The notes under the pieces were generated by a model. It made no database searches. It was not told the DNA's origin and saw only the letters and a list, made by a program, of their open reading frames with translations. 64,000 nt of DNA from Cellulosimicrobium sp. Marseille-Q4280. GTDB lineage: Bacteria > Actinomycetota > Actinomycetes > Actinomycetales > Cellulomonadaceae. The position numbers were made by a program, and so were the translations under genes. Positions 43,555-52,597 of this stretch are shown here, piece by piece. The stretch is from positions 124,001-188,000 of the forward strand of contig NZ_CALPBY010000003.1 of NCBI RefSeq assembly GCF_943181405.1. The letters run 5' to 3'. Every line of letters starts with the position of its first letter. Position 1 is the first letter of the stretch.

Positions 43555-44766
43555 TCAGGACTGACCCAGCACCGTCCGGTAGACCTCGAGCGTGCGCTCG
43601 CCGATCGCGTCCCACGCGAAGTGCTCCTCGACGCGCGTGCGCGCGGCGCGGCCCATCTCGGCGGCGCGCGCGGGGCCGGTGGCGAGCTGCGTGAGGGCGT
43701 CGGCGAGGTCGGCGACGAAGCGGTCGGGGTCGAGCGGGGTGCCGGTACCGTCGTCCGACTGGTCGATCGGGACGAGGAGGCCCGTCACGCCGTCGTCGAC
43801 GACCTCGGGGATGCCGCCGGTCGCCGTCCCCACCACAGGGAGGCCGACCGCCATCGCCTCGAGGTTGACGATGCCCAGGGGCTCGTAGACCGACGGGCAG
43901 ACGAAGACCGTCGACGCGGCGAGGACGGCGACGAGCTCTGCGCGCGGCAGCATCTGCTCGATCCACACGACGCCCGTGCGCTCGGCCTGCAGCACCTCGA
44001 CGGCGCCGCTGACCTCGGCGGCGATCTCCGGGGTGTCGGGGGCGCCCGCGCACAGCACGAGCTGGACCTCGGGGGGCAGCTCGCGCGCCGCGCGGAGCAG
44101 GTACGGCAAGCCCTTCTGCCGCGTGATCCGCCCGACGAAGACGACGGCAGGCCGGTCCGGGTCGATGCCCAGGTCCCGCACGACGCGGTCCGCGACCACG
44201 CGGGCGGCGTCGCCCTCGGGCCGGCGCCACCCCTCGAGGTCGATGCCGTTGTGGACGACGTGGACCTTCGCGGGATCGACCTGCGGGTACACCCGCAGGA
44301 TGTCGTCCCGCATGCCGGCCGAGACCGCGATCACCCCGGCGGCGCCCTCGTAGGCCGTGCGCTCCGCCCACGACGACAGCGCGTACCCGCCGCCGAGCTG
44401 CTCGGCCTTCCACGGGCGCAGCGGTTCGAGCGAGTGCGCGGACAGCACGTGCGGCACGCCGTGCAGGAGCCCCGCGAGGTGCCCGGCGAGGTTGGCGTAC
44501 CAGGTGTGCGAGTGCACGAGGTCGGCGCCGGCGACGTCACCCGCCATCGCGAGGTCGACGCCGAACGTGCCGAGCGCCGGGTTGGCCCCGGACAGGACGC
44601 CCGGCACGGAGTAGCCCGTGACGTCCTCCTCGGAGCGCGGCCCGTCGAAGCAGCGCACGCGCACGTCGACGTGGCGGCGCAGGACGGCGGACAGCTCGGC
44701 GACGTGCACGCCGGCACCGCCGTACACGTGCGGCGGGTACTCGCGGGTCAGCAGGTCGACTCTCAC
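43555..44766 (-). CDS. glgA: Glycogen synthase, actinobacterial GT4 type
   Basis: The 403-residue GT-B glycosyltransferase begins [25 protein letters not shown] (GTG start), followed by [45 protein letters not shown] and the EX7E motif in [17 protein letters not shown]. Actinobacterial GlgA of this kind (GlgM-like) makes maltose-1-phosphate or elongates alpha-1,4-glucan from ADP-glucose. Divergence from glgC, which makes ADP-glucose, fits that role. A TAGCGT box 5 nt before the GTG suggests a leaderless mRNA. Confidence 0.92.
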   Translation of the reverse strand: MRVDLLTREYPPHVYGGAGVHVAELSAVLRRHVDVRVRCFDGPRSEEDVTGYSVPGVLSGANPALGTFGVDLAMAGDVAGADLVHSHTWYANLAGHLAGLLHGVPHVLSAHSLEPLRPWKAEQLGGGYALSSWAERTAYEGAAGVIAVSAGMRDDILRVYPQVDPAKVHVVHNGIDLEGWRRPEGDAARVVADRVVRDLGIDPDRPAVVFVGRITRQKGLPYLLRAARELPPEVQLVLCAGAPDTPEIAAEVSGAVEVLQAERTGVVWIEQMLPRAELVAVLAASTVFVCPSVYEPLGIVNLEAMAVGLPVVGTATGGIPEVVDDGVTGLLVPIDQSDDGTGTPLDPDRFVADLADALTQLATGPARAAEMGRAARTRVEEHFAWDAIGERTLEVYRTVLGQS

Positions 44767-44773
44767 GCGCCAC

Positions 44774-44779
44774 ACGCTA
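44774..44779 (-). promoter_or_regulatory. Likely leaderless -10 box for glgA
   Basis: On the minus strand TAGCGT lies 7 nt before the GTG start; there is no room for a ribosome binding site. Confidence 0.5.
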
Positions 44780-44868
44780 GTGCACGACGCCGCGGGCGCC
44801 ACGGGACGCCCACGGCCGGACCGGGACCAGGATCCGGCTCCCGGCTGCGAGGCCCCGTCCCGAGGGAC

Positions 44869-44874
44869 TACGGT
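44869..44874 (+). promoter_or_regulatory. Likely leaderless -10 box for glgC
   Basis: TACGGT lies 6 nt before the ATG at 44881 and no ribosome binding site precedes the start. Transcription would begin at or next to the start codon. Confidence 0.55.
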
Positions 44875-44880
44875 CTGGGC

Positions 44881-46122
44881 ATGGCCGCCGCACCCCGAGT
44901 TCTCGCCATCGTCCTCGCCGGGGGCGAGGGCAAGCGCCTCATGCCCCTCACGGAGTCCCGGGCCAAGCCTGCCGTGCCGTTCGGCGGCATCTACCGGCTG
45001 GTGGACTTCGCCCTGTCGAACCTCGTGAACTCGCACTACCTGAAGATCGTCGTGCTCACGCAGTACAAGTCGCACAGCCTGGACCGGCACATCACGAAGA
45101 CGTGGCGCATGTCGGCCCTGCTGGGCAACTACGTGGCCCCGGTCCCCGCGCAGCAGCGTGTCGGCAAGCACTGGTACCTCGGCAGCGCGGACGCGATCTA
45201 CCAGTGCCTCAACATCATCGACGACGAGCGCCCCGACATCGTGGTCGTGGTCGGCGCCGACCACGTCTACCGCATGGACTTCTCCCAGATGGTCGACGCG
45301 CACGTCGCCTCGGGCGCCCAGCTCACGGTCGCCGGCATCCGGCAGCCGATCGGCATGGCCGACCAGTTCGGCGTCATCGAGACGGACGCGAAGGACCCGA
45401 CGAAGATCGCGGCCTTCCGGGAGAAGCCGACGGACCCGGTCGGGCTGCCGGACTCCCCCCAGGAGATCCTCGCGTCGATGGGCAACTACGTCATCGACAC
45501 GGACGCGCTCGTCGAGTCGGTGACGTCCGACGCCGCGAACGCAGGCTCGCGGCACGACATGGGCGGCGACATCGTCCCGGCGTTCGTGGAGAAGGGGACG
45601 GCGGCGGTCTACGACTTCATCCGCAACGACGTCCCCGGCTCGACCGACCGGGACCGCGACTACTGGCGCGACGTGGGGACCATCGACTCGTACTACGACG
45701 CGAACAAGGACCTCATCGCGGTCACACCGGTCTTCAACCTGTACAACGAGGAGTGGCCCCTGCACACGGGCTACGTCGGCCTGCCGCCCGCGAAGTTCGT
45801 GCACGCCGGTCGGGGTCGCCTCGGCCACGCGGCGGACTCGCTCGTCTCCCCCGGTGTCATCATCTCGGGCGCGACGGCGGTCGGCTCGGTCCTGTCGCCC
45901 GGCACGTACCTGCACTCGTGGTCGTCGGTCTCGGACTCGGTCCTCATGGACGGCGTCCAGGTGCACCGTCACGCGCAGGTGCACCGCGCCATCATCGACA
46001 AGAACGTCGTGATCCAGGAGCAGGCACGCATCGGGCTCGACCCGGAGCAGGACCGCGCGCGCGGCTTCACGGTCACGGAGTCCGGCATCACCGTGGTCCC
46101 CAAGGGGACGGTCGTCGAGTGA
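44881..46122 (+). CDS. glgC: Glucose-1-phosphate adenylyltransferase
   Basis: The 413-residue enzyme makes ADP-glucose from ATP and glucose-1-phosphate, the committed step of glycogen synthesis. The N-terminal nucleotidyltransferase domain has [26 protein letters not shown] and [19 protein letters not shown] binds sugar phosphate. The C-terminal part holds left-handed beta-helix repeats ([16 protein letters not shown] and [28 protein letters not shown]). Length is normal. It diverges from glgA over 114 bases and its stop overlaps the serB start as GTGA. Confidence 0.95.
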   Translation: MAAAPRVLAIVLAGGEGKRLMPLTESRAKPAVPFGGIYRLVDFALSNLVNSHYLKIVVLTQYKSHSLDRHITKTWRMSALLGNYVAPVPAQQRVGKHWYLGSADAIYQCLNIIDDERPDIVVVVGADHVYRMDFSQMVDAHVASGAQLTVAGIRQPIGMADQFGVIETDAKDPTKIAAFREKPTDPVGLPDSPQEILASMGNYVIDTDALVESVTSDAANAGSRHDMGGDIVPAFVEKGTAAVYDFIRNDVPGSTDRDRDYWRDVGTIDSYYDANKDLIAVTPVFNLYNEEWPLHTGYVGLPPAKFVHAGRGRLGHAADSLVSPGVIISGATAVGSVLSPGTYLHSWSSVSDSVLMDGVQVHRHAQVHRAIIDKNVVIQEQARIGLDPEQDRARGFTVTESGITVVPKGTVVE

Positions 46123-46838
46123 CCGCACCTACCGCACTGGATCAGCCCCAGCACCAGGACGGACGCGCCGTGACGAGCACCCGCCCCGCCCGGCTGCTCG
46201 TGATGGACGTCGACTCGACGCTCATCGAGCAGGAGGTCATCGAGCTCCTCGCGGACCACGCCGGGACCCGGGAGCAGGTCGCGGCAGTCACCGAGCGCGC
46301 CATGCGCGGCGAGATCGACTTCGCCGCCTCGCTGCGCGAGCGCGTCGCGACGCTCGAGGGCGTCCCTGTCGAGGCGTTCGCGGACGTGCGGGGACGCGCC
46401 ACCCTCACGCCGGGCGCCGCGGAGCTGGTGGCCGAGGCACGCCGCCGCGGGTGGGAGGTCGGGCTGGTGTCCGGCGGGTTCGAGGAGATCGTGGCGCACC
46501 TCGCCGCGGAGCTCGGCATCACGCTGTTCCGCGCCAACCGGCTCGAGGTCGCGGACGGCCGGCTGACCGGCCGCACGGTGGGGCCCGTCATCGACCGGGC
46601 CGCGAAGGCCGCGACGCTGCTCGACCTCGCGGCGCGCACCGGCGTCCCGGTCGCGGACACGATCGCCGTCGGGGACGGCGCGAACGACCTGGACATGATC
46701 GCGGCGGCCGGTGTCGGGATCGCGTTCGCGGCCAAGCCCGTCGTGCGCGAGCAGGCGCCCTTCAGCGTGGACGGACCCCGGCTCGACGCCGTGCTGGACG
46801 TCGTCGACCGCGCGGACGCGGCGGCCGGACGCCGCTGA
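46119..46838 (+). CDS. serB: Phosphoserine phosphatase (HAD superfamily)
   Basis: The 239-residue HAD enzyme has motif [21 protein letters not shown] (nucleophile and acid Asp), motif [13 protein letters not shown], the Lys in DRAAKAATL and motif [23 protein letters not shown]. It dephosphorylates phosphoserine in serine synthesis. There is no N-terminal ACT domain, unlike longer SerB forms. GTG 46119 overlaps the glgC stop by four bases; an inner GTG near 46169 would trim a variable lead. A hairpin follows the gene. Confidence 0.9.
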   Translation: MTAPTALDQPQHQDGRAVTSTRPARLLVMDVDSTLIEQEVIELLADHAGTREQVAAVTERAMRGEIDFAASLRERVATLEGVPVEAFADVRGRATLTPGAAELVAEARRRGWEVGLVSGGFEEIVAHLAAELGITLFRANRLEVADGRLTGRTVGPVIDRAAKAATLLDLAARTGVPVADTIAVGDGANDLDMIAAAGVGIAFAAKPVVREQAPFSVDGPRLDAVLDVVDRADAAAGRR

Positions 46839-46866
46839 GCCGTCGCGCAGGTCGCGCAGGAACGGC

Positions 46867-46901
46867 GGCGGGCCGGCACCGGGTCCCGGTACCGGCCCGC
46901 C
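46867..46901. terminator. Hairpin terminator between serB and the SixA-like gene
   Basis: GGCGGGCCGGCACCGGG pairs with CCCGGTACCGGCCCGCC except for one mismatched pair, over a T loop. It lies between convergent genes and can act on both. Confidence 0.85.
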
Positions 46902-46908
46902 GCGACGT

Positions 46909-47463
46909 TCAGGCCGTGGGTCGACCCACGTAGGTGAGGAGCGCCCCGCGCGGTCCCCAGTCCTCCCACGCGGCGTCGGACTCGAGGACGCTGTAGGTCG
47001 CGGTCGGCACGCCGACGCGCACCTGGGCGAGCGCTCCGCCGTCCGACGCAGGATCCGCGAGGTGCGTGGCCGTGGCGGCCATCGTCGGTTCGTGGCCGAC
47101 GACGAGCAGCGTCCGCACGCGCGCGTCGGTCTGCCCGAGGAGGTCGAGGACGTCCGCGACGTCTGCCGCGTACAGCGTGTCGGTGATCGTCACGTCCGGC
47201 TCGACGTCGCCGAGGTGCGACGCGAGGAGGTCCCACGTCTGGCGCGTGCGGAGCGCCGACGAGCACAGGACGCGGTCGGGCACGAGGTCGCTCTCGCGCA
47301 GGGCGACGCCGACCCGTCCCGCCTGACGGCGACCGTCGAGCCGGAGCGGTCGCAGGACGTCGTCGACGGCTCCTGCCCGCTCGGCCTTCGCGTGGCGCAG
47401 GAGGACGAGGCGCCGTGCGCCGCCCGTCCCGATCTCCTCGGCCACCTGCGCCACCTGCCTCAC
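46909..47463 (-). CDS. SixA-like histidine phosphatase
   Basis: The 184-residue protein has the RHG-type motif in RRLVLLRHAKAERAG, with the catalytic His, CSSALRTRQTWDLL with the second Arg, and LLVVGHEPTMAA with the late His. It matches SixA, a phosphohistidine phosphatase, and MutT-linked relatives. The target here is unknown. The GTG start overlaps the fabI stop (GTGA), so it is the last gene of the fabG-fabI unit, though no link to fatty-acid synthesis is known. Confidence 0.88.
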   Translation of the reverse strand: MRQVAQVAEEIGTGGARRLVLLRHAKAERAGAVDDVLRPLRLDGRRQAGRVGVALRESDLVPDRVLCSSALRTRQTWDLLASHLGDVEPDVTITDTLYAADVADVLDLLGQTDARVRTLLVVGHEPTMAATATHLADPASDGGALAQVRVGVPTATYSVLESDAAWEDWGPRGALLTYVGRPTA

Positions 47464-48227
47464 TGACCCATGGCGTGCACGCCGCCGTCGACGTGCACGA
47501 TCTCACCGGTCGTCGCCGGGAACCAGTCGGAGAGGAGGGCGACGACGGCACGCGCAGCCGGCTCGGCGGTGGTCTGGTCCCAGCCGAGAGGGGCACGCGT
47601 CGGCCAGGCGTCCTCCATCGTCGCGAAGCCGGGGATCGACTTGGCGGCCGTCGTGCGGATCGGGCCCGCGGACACGAGGTTCGCGCGGATGCCGTCGGGG
47701 CCGAGGTCGCGCGCGAGGTAGCGGTTGGCGGACTCCAGCCCGGCCTTCGCGACGCCCATCCAGTCGTAGACCGGCCAGGCGAACTGCGCGTCGAACGTGA
47801 GGCCGACGAGCGCCCCGCCGTTCGTCATGAGCGGCTTGGCAGCCGTCGCGAGCGACTTGTAGGAGAACGTGGAGACCTGCAGCGCGGTCGCGACGTCCTC
47901 CCAGGAGGCCGAGAGGAAGTTGCCGCCCATGACGGACTGGGGGGCGAAGCCGATCGAGTGCACGACGCCGTCGAGCACCTCCACGTGCTCGCGGACCGCG
48001 TCGGCGAGGCCGTCGAGGTCGGACTGGTCGGTGACGTCGAGCTGGACGACGGGTGCCTCGGCGGGGAGCCGCTTGGCGAACGCCTGCGTGAGCTTCATCT
48101 GGCGGCCGAACGAGGAGAGCACGACCTCTGCTCCCTCCTCCTGGGCGAGCCGCGCCGCGTGGAACGCGATCGAGGAGTCCGTGAGGACCCCCGTCACCAG
48201 GAGCTTCTTGCCGTCGAGCAGACCCAT
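47460..48227 (-). CDS. fabI: Enoyl-[acyl-carrier-protein] reductase
   Basis: The 255-residue NADH-dependent reductase performs the last reduction of each fatty-acid elongation cycle. LLVTGVLTDSSIAFHAA is the atypical nucleotide-binding loop of FabI/InhA, VHSIGFAP and the catalytic Tyr/Lys in YDWMGVAKA (Tyr-x6-Lys) follow, and PIRTTAAKSIPGF is the substrate-binding loop. The length is standard. It lies 110 bases after fabG, which has the same order in many actinobacteria. Confidence 0.93.
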   Translation of the reverse strand: MGLLDGKKLLVTGVLTDSSIAFHAARLAQEEGAEVVLSSFGRQMKLTQAFAKRLPAEAPVVQLDVTDQSDLDGLADAVREHVEVLDGVVHSIGFAPQSVMGGNFLSASWEDVATALQVSTFSYKSLATAAKPLMTNGGALVGLTFDAQFAWPVYDWMGVAKAGLESANRYLARDLGPDGIRANLVSAGPIRTTAAKSIPGFATMEDAWPTRAPLGWDQTTAEPAARAVVALLSDWFPATTGEIVHVDGGVHAMGQ

Positions 48228-48337
48228 CGGTTTCCTTCCGTCGTGCGCCCGGTGGACGGGCGCGCTGGGGCGAGCGTACTGAAAGAGAGCGGGATCCGGG
48301 CGGCGTGGGACGCCCGGGGGTGCGGAGGTGCGAGGCG

Positions 48338-49063
48338 TCAGTGGCCCATGCCAAGGCCGCCGTCCACGGGGATCACGGCCCCGGAGACGTACGCGGCGTC
48401 GGCGGACGCGAGGAACCGGACGACGCCCGCGACCTCCTCGGGCTGCGCGAACCGGCCTGCCGGGATCGCCGCCTTGTAGGCGGCCTGGCGCTCCTCCGGC
48501 AGCTCGGCGGTCATCGCGGTGTCGATGAAGCCCGGCGCGACGACGTTCGCCGTGATGCCGCGCGACCCGAGCTCGCGCGTGATGGAGCGCGCCATGCCGA
48601 CGAGCGCAGACTTCGACGCCGCGTAGTTGACCTGGCCCGCGCCGCCGTAGAGCCCGATGACGGACGACACGAGGACGATGCGCCCGCGGCGCTGCCTGAT
48701 CATGCCCTTCGTCACGCGCCGCACGCAGCGGAAGGTCCCGGTGAGGTTGACGTCGACGACGGACTCGAAGTCCTCGTCCGTCATGCGCAGCAGGAGCTGG
48801 TCGCGCGTCACGCCGGCGTTGGCGACGAGCACCTCGACGGGCCCGAGCTCGTTCTCGATCTCGGTGAAGGCGGCGTCGACCGCGGCCGTGTCGGTGATGT
48901 CGGCGACCGCGCCGAAGACGCCCTCCGGCAGGTCCCCGCCGCGGTACACGGTGGCGACCCGGTCGCCGTCGGCCACGAACCGCTCGGCGATGGCACGGCC
49001 GATCCCGCGCGCGGCGCCGGTGACGACGACGGTGCGCGGGGCGGGGTTGGTGACTTCGGACAC
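48338..49063 (-). CDS. fabG: 3-oxoacyl-[acyl-carrier-protein] reductase
   Basis: The 241-residue short-chain dehydrogenase has the dinucleotide motif VVVTGAARGIGRA, VLVANAGVTRDQLLLRM, the catalytic Ser in VLVSSVIG, and Tyr/Lys in YAASKSALV. The strong FabG resemblance in the C-terminal part (PGFIDTAMTAELPE) and the position before fabI support beta-ketoacyl-ACP reductase. GTG 49063 has GAGGAG at 8 nt. In mycobacteria the same order (mabA-inhA) encodes the reductases of mycolate synthesis; here a general fatty-acid role is likelier. Confidence 0.92.
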   Translation of the reverse strand: MSEVTNPAPRTVVVTGAARGIGRAIAERFVADGDRVATVYRGGDLPEGVFGAVADITDTAAVDAAFTEIENELGPVEVLVANAGVTRDQLLLRMTDEDFESVVDVNLTGTFRCVRRVTKGMIRQRRGRIVLVSSVIGLYGGAGQVNYAASKSALVGMARSITRELGSRGITANVVAPGFIDTAMTAELPEERQAAYKAAIPAGRFAQPEEVAGVVRFLASADAAYVSGAVIPVDGGLGMGH

Positions 49064-49213
49064 GTGGGTCTCCTCGGTGGCGACGGCGGGGAGGTGCGCG
49101 CCCGCGTCGGCAGGCGCTCGGCACCGCACCGAACCTACCCCGTGAGCCGGAGCGGGTGCGCGCGCGGACCGTCATACGTCGCCGCCGCGCGCTTTGTGGG
49201 GTCCGCACAAACG

Positions 49214-49219
49214 TAGACT
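49214..49219 (+). promoter_or_regulatory. Likely leaderless -10 box for the DUF3099 gene
   Basis: TAGACT lies 6 nt before GTG 49226 and there is no ribosome binding site. Confidence 0.5.
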
Positions 49220-49225
49220 GGTGGG

Positions 49226-49582
49226 GTGAGCACACGACGTGCGGGCGGGCGGCCCTCGGAGCCCGTCCCCAGCATCACGGCCGCCCCTCAGCCGCTGGCC
49301 GAGGACCAGGCGCGCCGCACGCGCCGGTACCTCGTGCAGATGGGGATCCGCATCGTGTGCTTCGTCGCGGCGATCGCCGTGTGGAACACGCTGCCGTGGC
49401 TCACCCTGATCCTCGCGGTCGCGGCCGTCGTGCTGCCGTACGTGGCGGTTCTCGGTGCGAACGCTGGGCGCGACCAGGTGCACTACGACACCTCCCCGAT
49501 GGAGCACCGCGCCCTGCCGCCCGGCGACGTGCCCGGCGGTCACGGCCTCGGCCCCGGACCGACGTCCGGAGGCCCTCGATGA
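49226..49582 (+). CDS. DUF3099-type small membrane protein
   Basis: The 118-residue protein has a basic N-terminal part (QPLAEDQARRTRRYLVQMGIRIVC) and two membrane helices (VCFVAAIAVWNTLPWLTLILAVAAVVLPYVAVLGA), then a Pro/Gly-rich tail. This pattern (SITxAxxxLxxDxxxRxRRYLxxMxxR) is that of the actinobacterial DUF3099 family. The function is unknown. The stop overlaps the next gene (ATGA). The GTG is directly preceded by a -10-like box, so the mRNA is probably leaderless. Confidence 0.85.
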   Translation: MSTRRAGGRPSEPVPSITAAPQPLAEDQARRTRRYLVQMGIRIVCFVAAIAVWNTLPWLTLILAVAAVVLPYVAVLGANAGRDQVHYDTSPMEHRALPPGDVPGGHGLGPGPTSGGPR

Positions 49583-49827
49583 CGGACGTCCTGGGCCTCG
49601 CCGACCCGGTCGGCGACGAGGAGCTGGTGTGCAGCGCGAAGGGCTGCCGCGAGGGCGCTGCGTGGGGCCTCCTGTGGAACAACCCCAAGATCCACACGCC
49701 CGAGCGGCGCAAGGTCTGGCTCGCGTGCGACGCCCACCGTGAGCACCTCGAGACGTTCCTCGGCGCGCGCTCGTTCTGGCGGTCGACCGTGCCCGTCGAC
49801 GACCTCGAGCGCCGGTCGGCACCGTGA
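49579..49827 (+). CDS. Small zinc-ribbon-like conserved protein
   Basis: The 82-residue protein has CSAKGCREGAAWGLLWNNPKIHTPERRKVWLACDAHREHLETFL. Cys-x4-Cys and a later Cys-x2-His form a probable zinc site. Similar short proteins occur next to DUF3099 and SURF1 genes in Micrococcales. Function unknown. ATG 49579 overlaps the preceding stop and its TGA overlaps the SURF1 GTG, so the three genes form one translationally coupled run. Confidence 0.75.
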   Translation: MTDVLGLADPVGDEELVCSAKGCREGAAWGLLWNNPKIHTPERRKVWLACDAHREHLETFLGARSFWRSTVPVDDLERRSAP

Positions 49828-50834
49828 CGGCAGCACCTCCCGGGCCGGGCGCTCCCTCGACCGCCCTGGGCCCGACGCCGCAGCGCGCCACCGCGAACGC
49901 GCACCAGCCCCGCACGCCGCGTCAGTGGGTGACCCTCGCCGTCGGTGTGGTCGTGCTCGTCGCGCTGTGCCTCGTCGCAGGGCGCTGGCAGTGGAACCGG
50001 TACGTCGCGCGCGACGCAGAGATCCAGCAGATCGAGGCGAACTACGTCTCGGACCCCGTCCCCGTGGCCGACGTCCTGCCGTCGCCGGGTGCCGTGCTCG
50101 ACGGCGCCGACGTGTGGCGGCCCGTGACGCTCGAGGGCCGGTACGAGGCCGACGCGACCGTGCTCCTGCGCAACCGCCCCGTCGGCGGGAGCCCGGGCTT
50201 CCACGTCCTCGTGCCGTTCGTCACCGCGCCGGGCCCGGGCGCGCCCGACGGGCTCGTCGTCGTCGTGGACCGCGGCTTCGTGCCGCTCGGCACCGACGCC
50301 GTGACCCCCGGCGACCTGCCCGCCCCGCCGGAGGGCGAGGTCGAGGCGACCGTCACGCTGCGGGCCGACGAGCCGCCGTCGGGCCGGGACGCGCCCGACG
50401 CCCAGGTGCAGGCGATCTCCACCGACCAGGTGCTCGCCGCCGGACCGGACGGCGCCGCGTGGGCCGACGGCCGGACCGTCGGCGCCTACGGGCAGCTGCG
50501 GTCCGAGGAACCGGCGGCCGCCGACCCGCTCGAGACCCTGCCGAAGCCCGACACCGACCCCGGGTCGCACCTGTCCTACGCGTTCCAGTGGGCCGTGTTC
50601 GCGCTCGGTGCCGTCGCCGGGTTCTGGCTGCTCGTGCGCCGGGACCGGCGCGACGCGCGCGGCGAGGACACCACGCTCACCGCGGGCGACCTCCTCGCCG
50701 CCGACGACCCCGGCGCCGCGCGCGCCCGCCGCGACGCCCGCACCCGACGCCCCACCGCGGAGGACGAGGAGGACGCGCTCGTCGACGCACAGCTCGACGC
50801 CGCGCGTCAGGCGAGCGAGACCAGCTCCGCGTAG
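49824..50834 (+). CDS. SURF1-family protein
   Basis: The 336-residue protein has two membrane helices (VTLAVGVVVLVALCLVAGRWQWNRY and YAFQWAVFALGAVAGFWLLVRRD) flanking an extracytoplasmic domain with VTLEGRYEADATVLLRNRPVGGSPGFHVLVPF. SURF1 helps assemble cytochrome c oxidase by placing heme a. That role is expected here too. The C-terminal tail is charged and variable. GTG 49824 overlaps the upstream stop. Its end overlaps the convergent ABC-F gene by 28 bases. Confidence 0.92.
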   Translation: MTAAPPGPGAPSTALGPTPQRATANAHQPRTPRQWVTLAVGVVVLVALCLVAGRWQWNRYVARDAEIQQIEANYVSDPVPVADVLPSPGAVLDGADVWRPVTLEGRYEADATVLLRNRPVGGSPGFHVLVPFVTAPGPGAPDGLVVVVDRGFVPLGTDAVTPGDLPAPPEGEVEATVTLRADEPPSGRDAPDAQVQAISTDQVLAAGPDGAAWADGRTVGAYGQLRSEEPAAADPLETLPKPDTDPGSHLSYAFQWAVFALGAVAGFWLLVRRDRRDARGEDTTLTAGDLLAADDPGAARARRDARTRRPTAEDEEDALVDAQLDAARQASETSSA

Positions 50835-52405
50835 CCGTCGTTCCAGAGGTCCTCGTCGCCGTCGGGCAGCAGGAGCACGCGCTCGGGCTCGAGGGCCTCG
50901 ACCGCGCCGTCGTCGTGCGTCACCATGACGACCGCGCCCTCGTAGGTCTTCAGGGCGCCGAGGATCTCGGCGCGCGACGCGGGGTCGAGGTTGTTCGTCG
51001 GCTCGTCGAGCAGCAGGACGTTCGCCGAGGACACGACGAGCGTCGCGAGCGCGAGGCGCGTCTTCTCGCCGCCGGAGAGCACGTTGGTCGGCTTGTCCGC
51101 GTCGTCGCCCGAGAACAGGAACGACCCGAGCGTCGAGCGCACCTCGGTGTCGGAGAGGTCCGGCGCGGCATGGCGAAGGTTCTCCACGACGGTCACGTCC
51201 ATGTCGAGCGTGTCGTGCTCCTGGGCGTAGTAGCCGATCTTCAGGCCGTGGCCGGGGTGCACCTCCCCCGTGTCCGGCTTCTCGACGCCGCCGAGGATCC
51301 GCAGGAGCGTCGTCTTGCCGGCGCCGTTGAGCCCGAGCACGACGACGCGGCTGCCCCGGTCGATCGCGAGGTCGACGCCCGCGAAGACCTCCTGCGACCC
51401 GTACGCCTTGGACAGGCCGGACGCGGTGAGGGGCGTGCGCCCGCACGGGGCCGGCTTCGGGAAGCGGAGCTTCGCGACCTTGTCCGACTGGCGCTCGCCC
51501 TCGATGCCGGCCAGCAGCTTCTCCGCCCGCCGCATCATGTTCTGCGCCGCGACGGCCTTGCTCGCCTTGGCGCGCATCTTCTCGCCCTGGGCCTGCAGCA
51601 CCCCAGCCTTCTTCTCGGCGTTCTGCCGCTCCCGGCGACGGCGGCGCTCGTCCGACTCGCGCTGCGCGAGGTACGCGTCCCAGCCGAGGTTGTACTGGTC
51701 GAGCTCGCCGCGGTTGGCGTCCAGGTGGAACACCTTGTTCACGGTCGCACGCAGCAGCTCGGTGTCGTGGGAGATCACGACGAAGCCGCCGGAGTACCCC
51801 TTGAGGTAGTCGCGCAGCCAGATGATCGAGTCGGCGTCGAGGTGGTTCGTCGGCTCGTCGAGGAGCAGGGTCTCGACCCCGGAGAACAGGATGCGCGCGA
51901 GCTCGATGCGGCGGCGCTGGCCACCCGAGAGCGTGTTGAGCGGCTGGGCGAGCACGCGGTCGTCGAGACCGAGGTTGCTCGTGATCCGGTGCGCCTCGCT
52001 CTCCGCGGCGTAACCGCCCGCGGCCTGGAAGCGCGCCTCGAGCCGCGGGTAGCGCTCCATCGCCGCCTCGTGCGTCTCGACGTCGGCGCTCGCCATGGCG
52101 CCCTCCGTCTCGCGCATCTGACGGACGATCGAGTCGAGGTTGCGGGCCGAGAGCACGCGGTCCAGCGCGACGACGGCGAGGTCGCCCGTGCGCGGGTCCT
52201 GCGGGAGGTAGCCGATGTCGCCGCCGCGCGTGATCTTCCCCGCCGTCGGCTGGGTCTCTCCCGCGAGGGTCTTGGTCAGGGTGGTCTTGCCGGCGCCGTT
52301 GCGACCGACGAGGCCGATCCGGTCGCCGGAGGCGATCTGGAACGTGGCCTCGTGCAGCAGGACACGGGCGCCGACACGCAGCTCGACGCCGTGGGCGGTG
52401 ATCAC
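50807..52405 (-). CDS. ABC-F family ATPase
   Basis: The 532-residue protein has two ABC domains in tandem with no membrane segment: Walker A GRNGAGKTT and GLNGAGKTT, signatures LSGGQRRR and LSGGEKTR, Walker B LLLDEPTNHLD and LLLDEPTNNLD, and the linker with charged Lys/Arg-rich helices (RRRRRERQNAEKKAGVLQAQGEKMRAKASKAVA) between them. ABC-F proteins bind the ribosomal E site. Some protect against antibiotics, others (EttA-like) gate translation. Which applies cannot be told. GTG 52405 has no strong ribosome binding site. Confidence 0.93.
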   Translation of the reverse strand: MITAHGVELRVGARVLLHEATFQIASGDRIGLVGRNGAGKTTLTKTLAGETQPTAGKITRGGDIGYLPQDPRTGDLAVVALDRVLSARNLDSIVRQMRETEGAMASADVETHEAAMERYPRLEARFQAAGGYAAESEAHRITSNLGLDDRVLAQPLNTLSGGQRRRIELARILFSGVETLLLDEPTNHLDADSIIWLRDYLKGYSGGFVVISHDTELLRATVNKVFHLDANRGELDQYNLGWDAYLAQRESDERRRRRERQNAEKKAGVLQAQGEKMRAKASKAVAAQNMMRRAEKLLAGIEGERQSDKVAKLRFPKPAPCGRTPLTASGLSKAYGSQEVFAGVDLAIDRGSRVVVLGLNGAGKTTLLRILGGVEKPDTGEVHPGHGLKIGYYAQEHDTLDMDVTVVENLRHAAPDLSDTEVRSTLGSFLFSGDDADKPTNVLSGGEKTRLALATLVVSSANVLLLDEPTNNLDPASRAEILGALKTYEGAVVMVTHDDGAVEALEPERVLLLPDGDEDLWNDGYAELVSLA

Positions 52406-52597
52406 GGGAGGGTCCTCTCGGGTGGTTCGTGGTGCCCGACGGCGGCCGGTCGCCTCGGCCTCGGACGGGCCCAGGGCTGTCGCAGGGCCGTCGCAGGCGG
52501 GACCGGCCCGCGGAGGGCCGGGTCGATTCTACGGGCCGGACGGCCCGTTCACCGGACCGCCCGCCCGGGGGCCTGGTGACCGGCTCGGAGGTACCTT

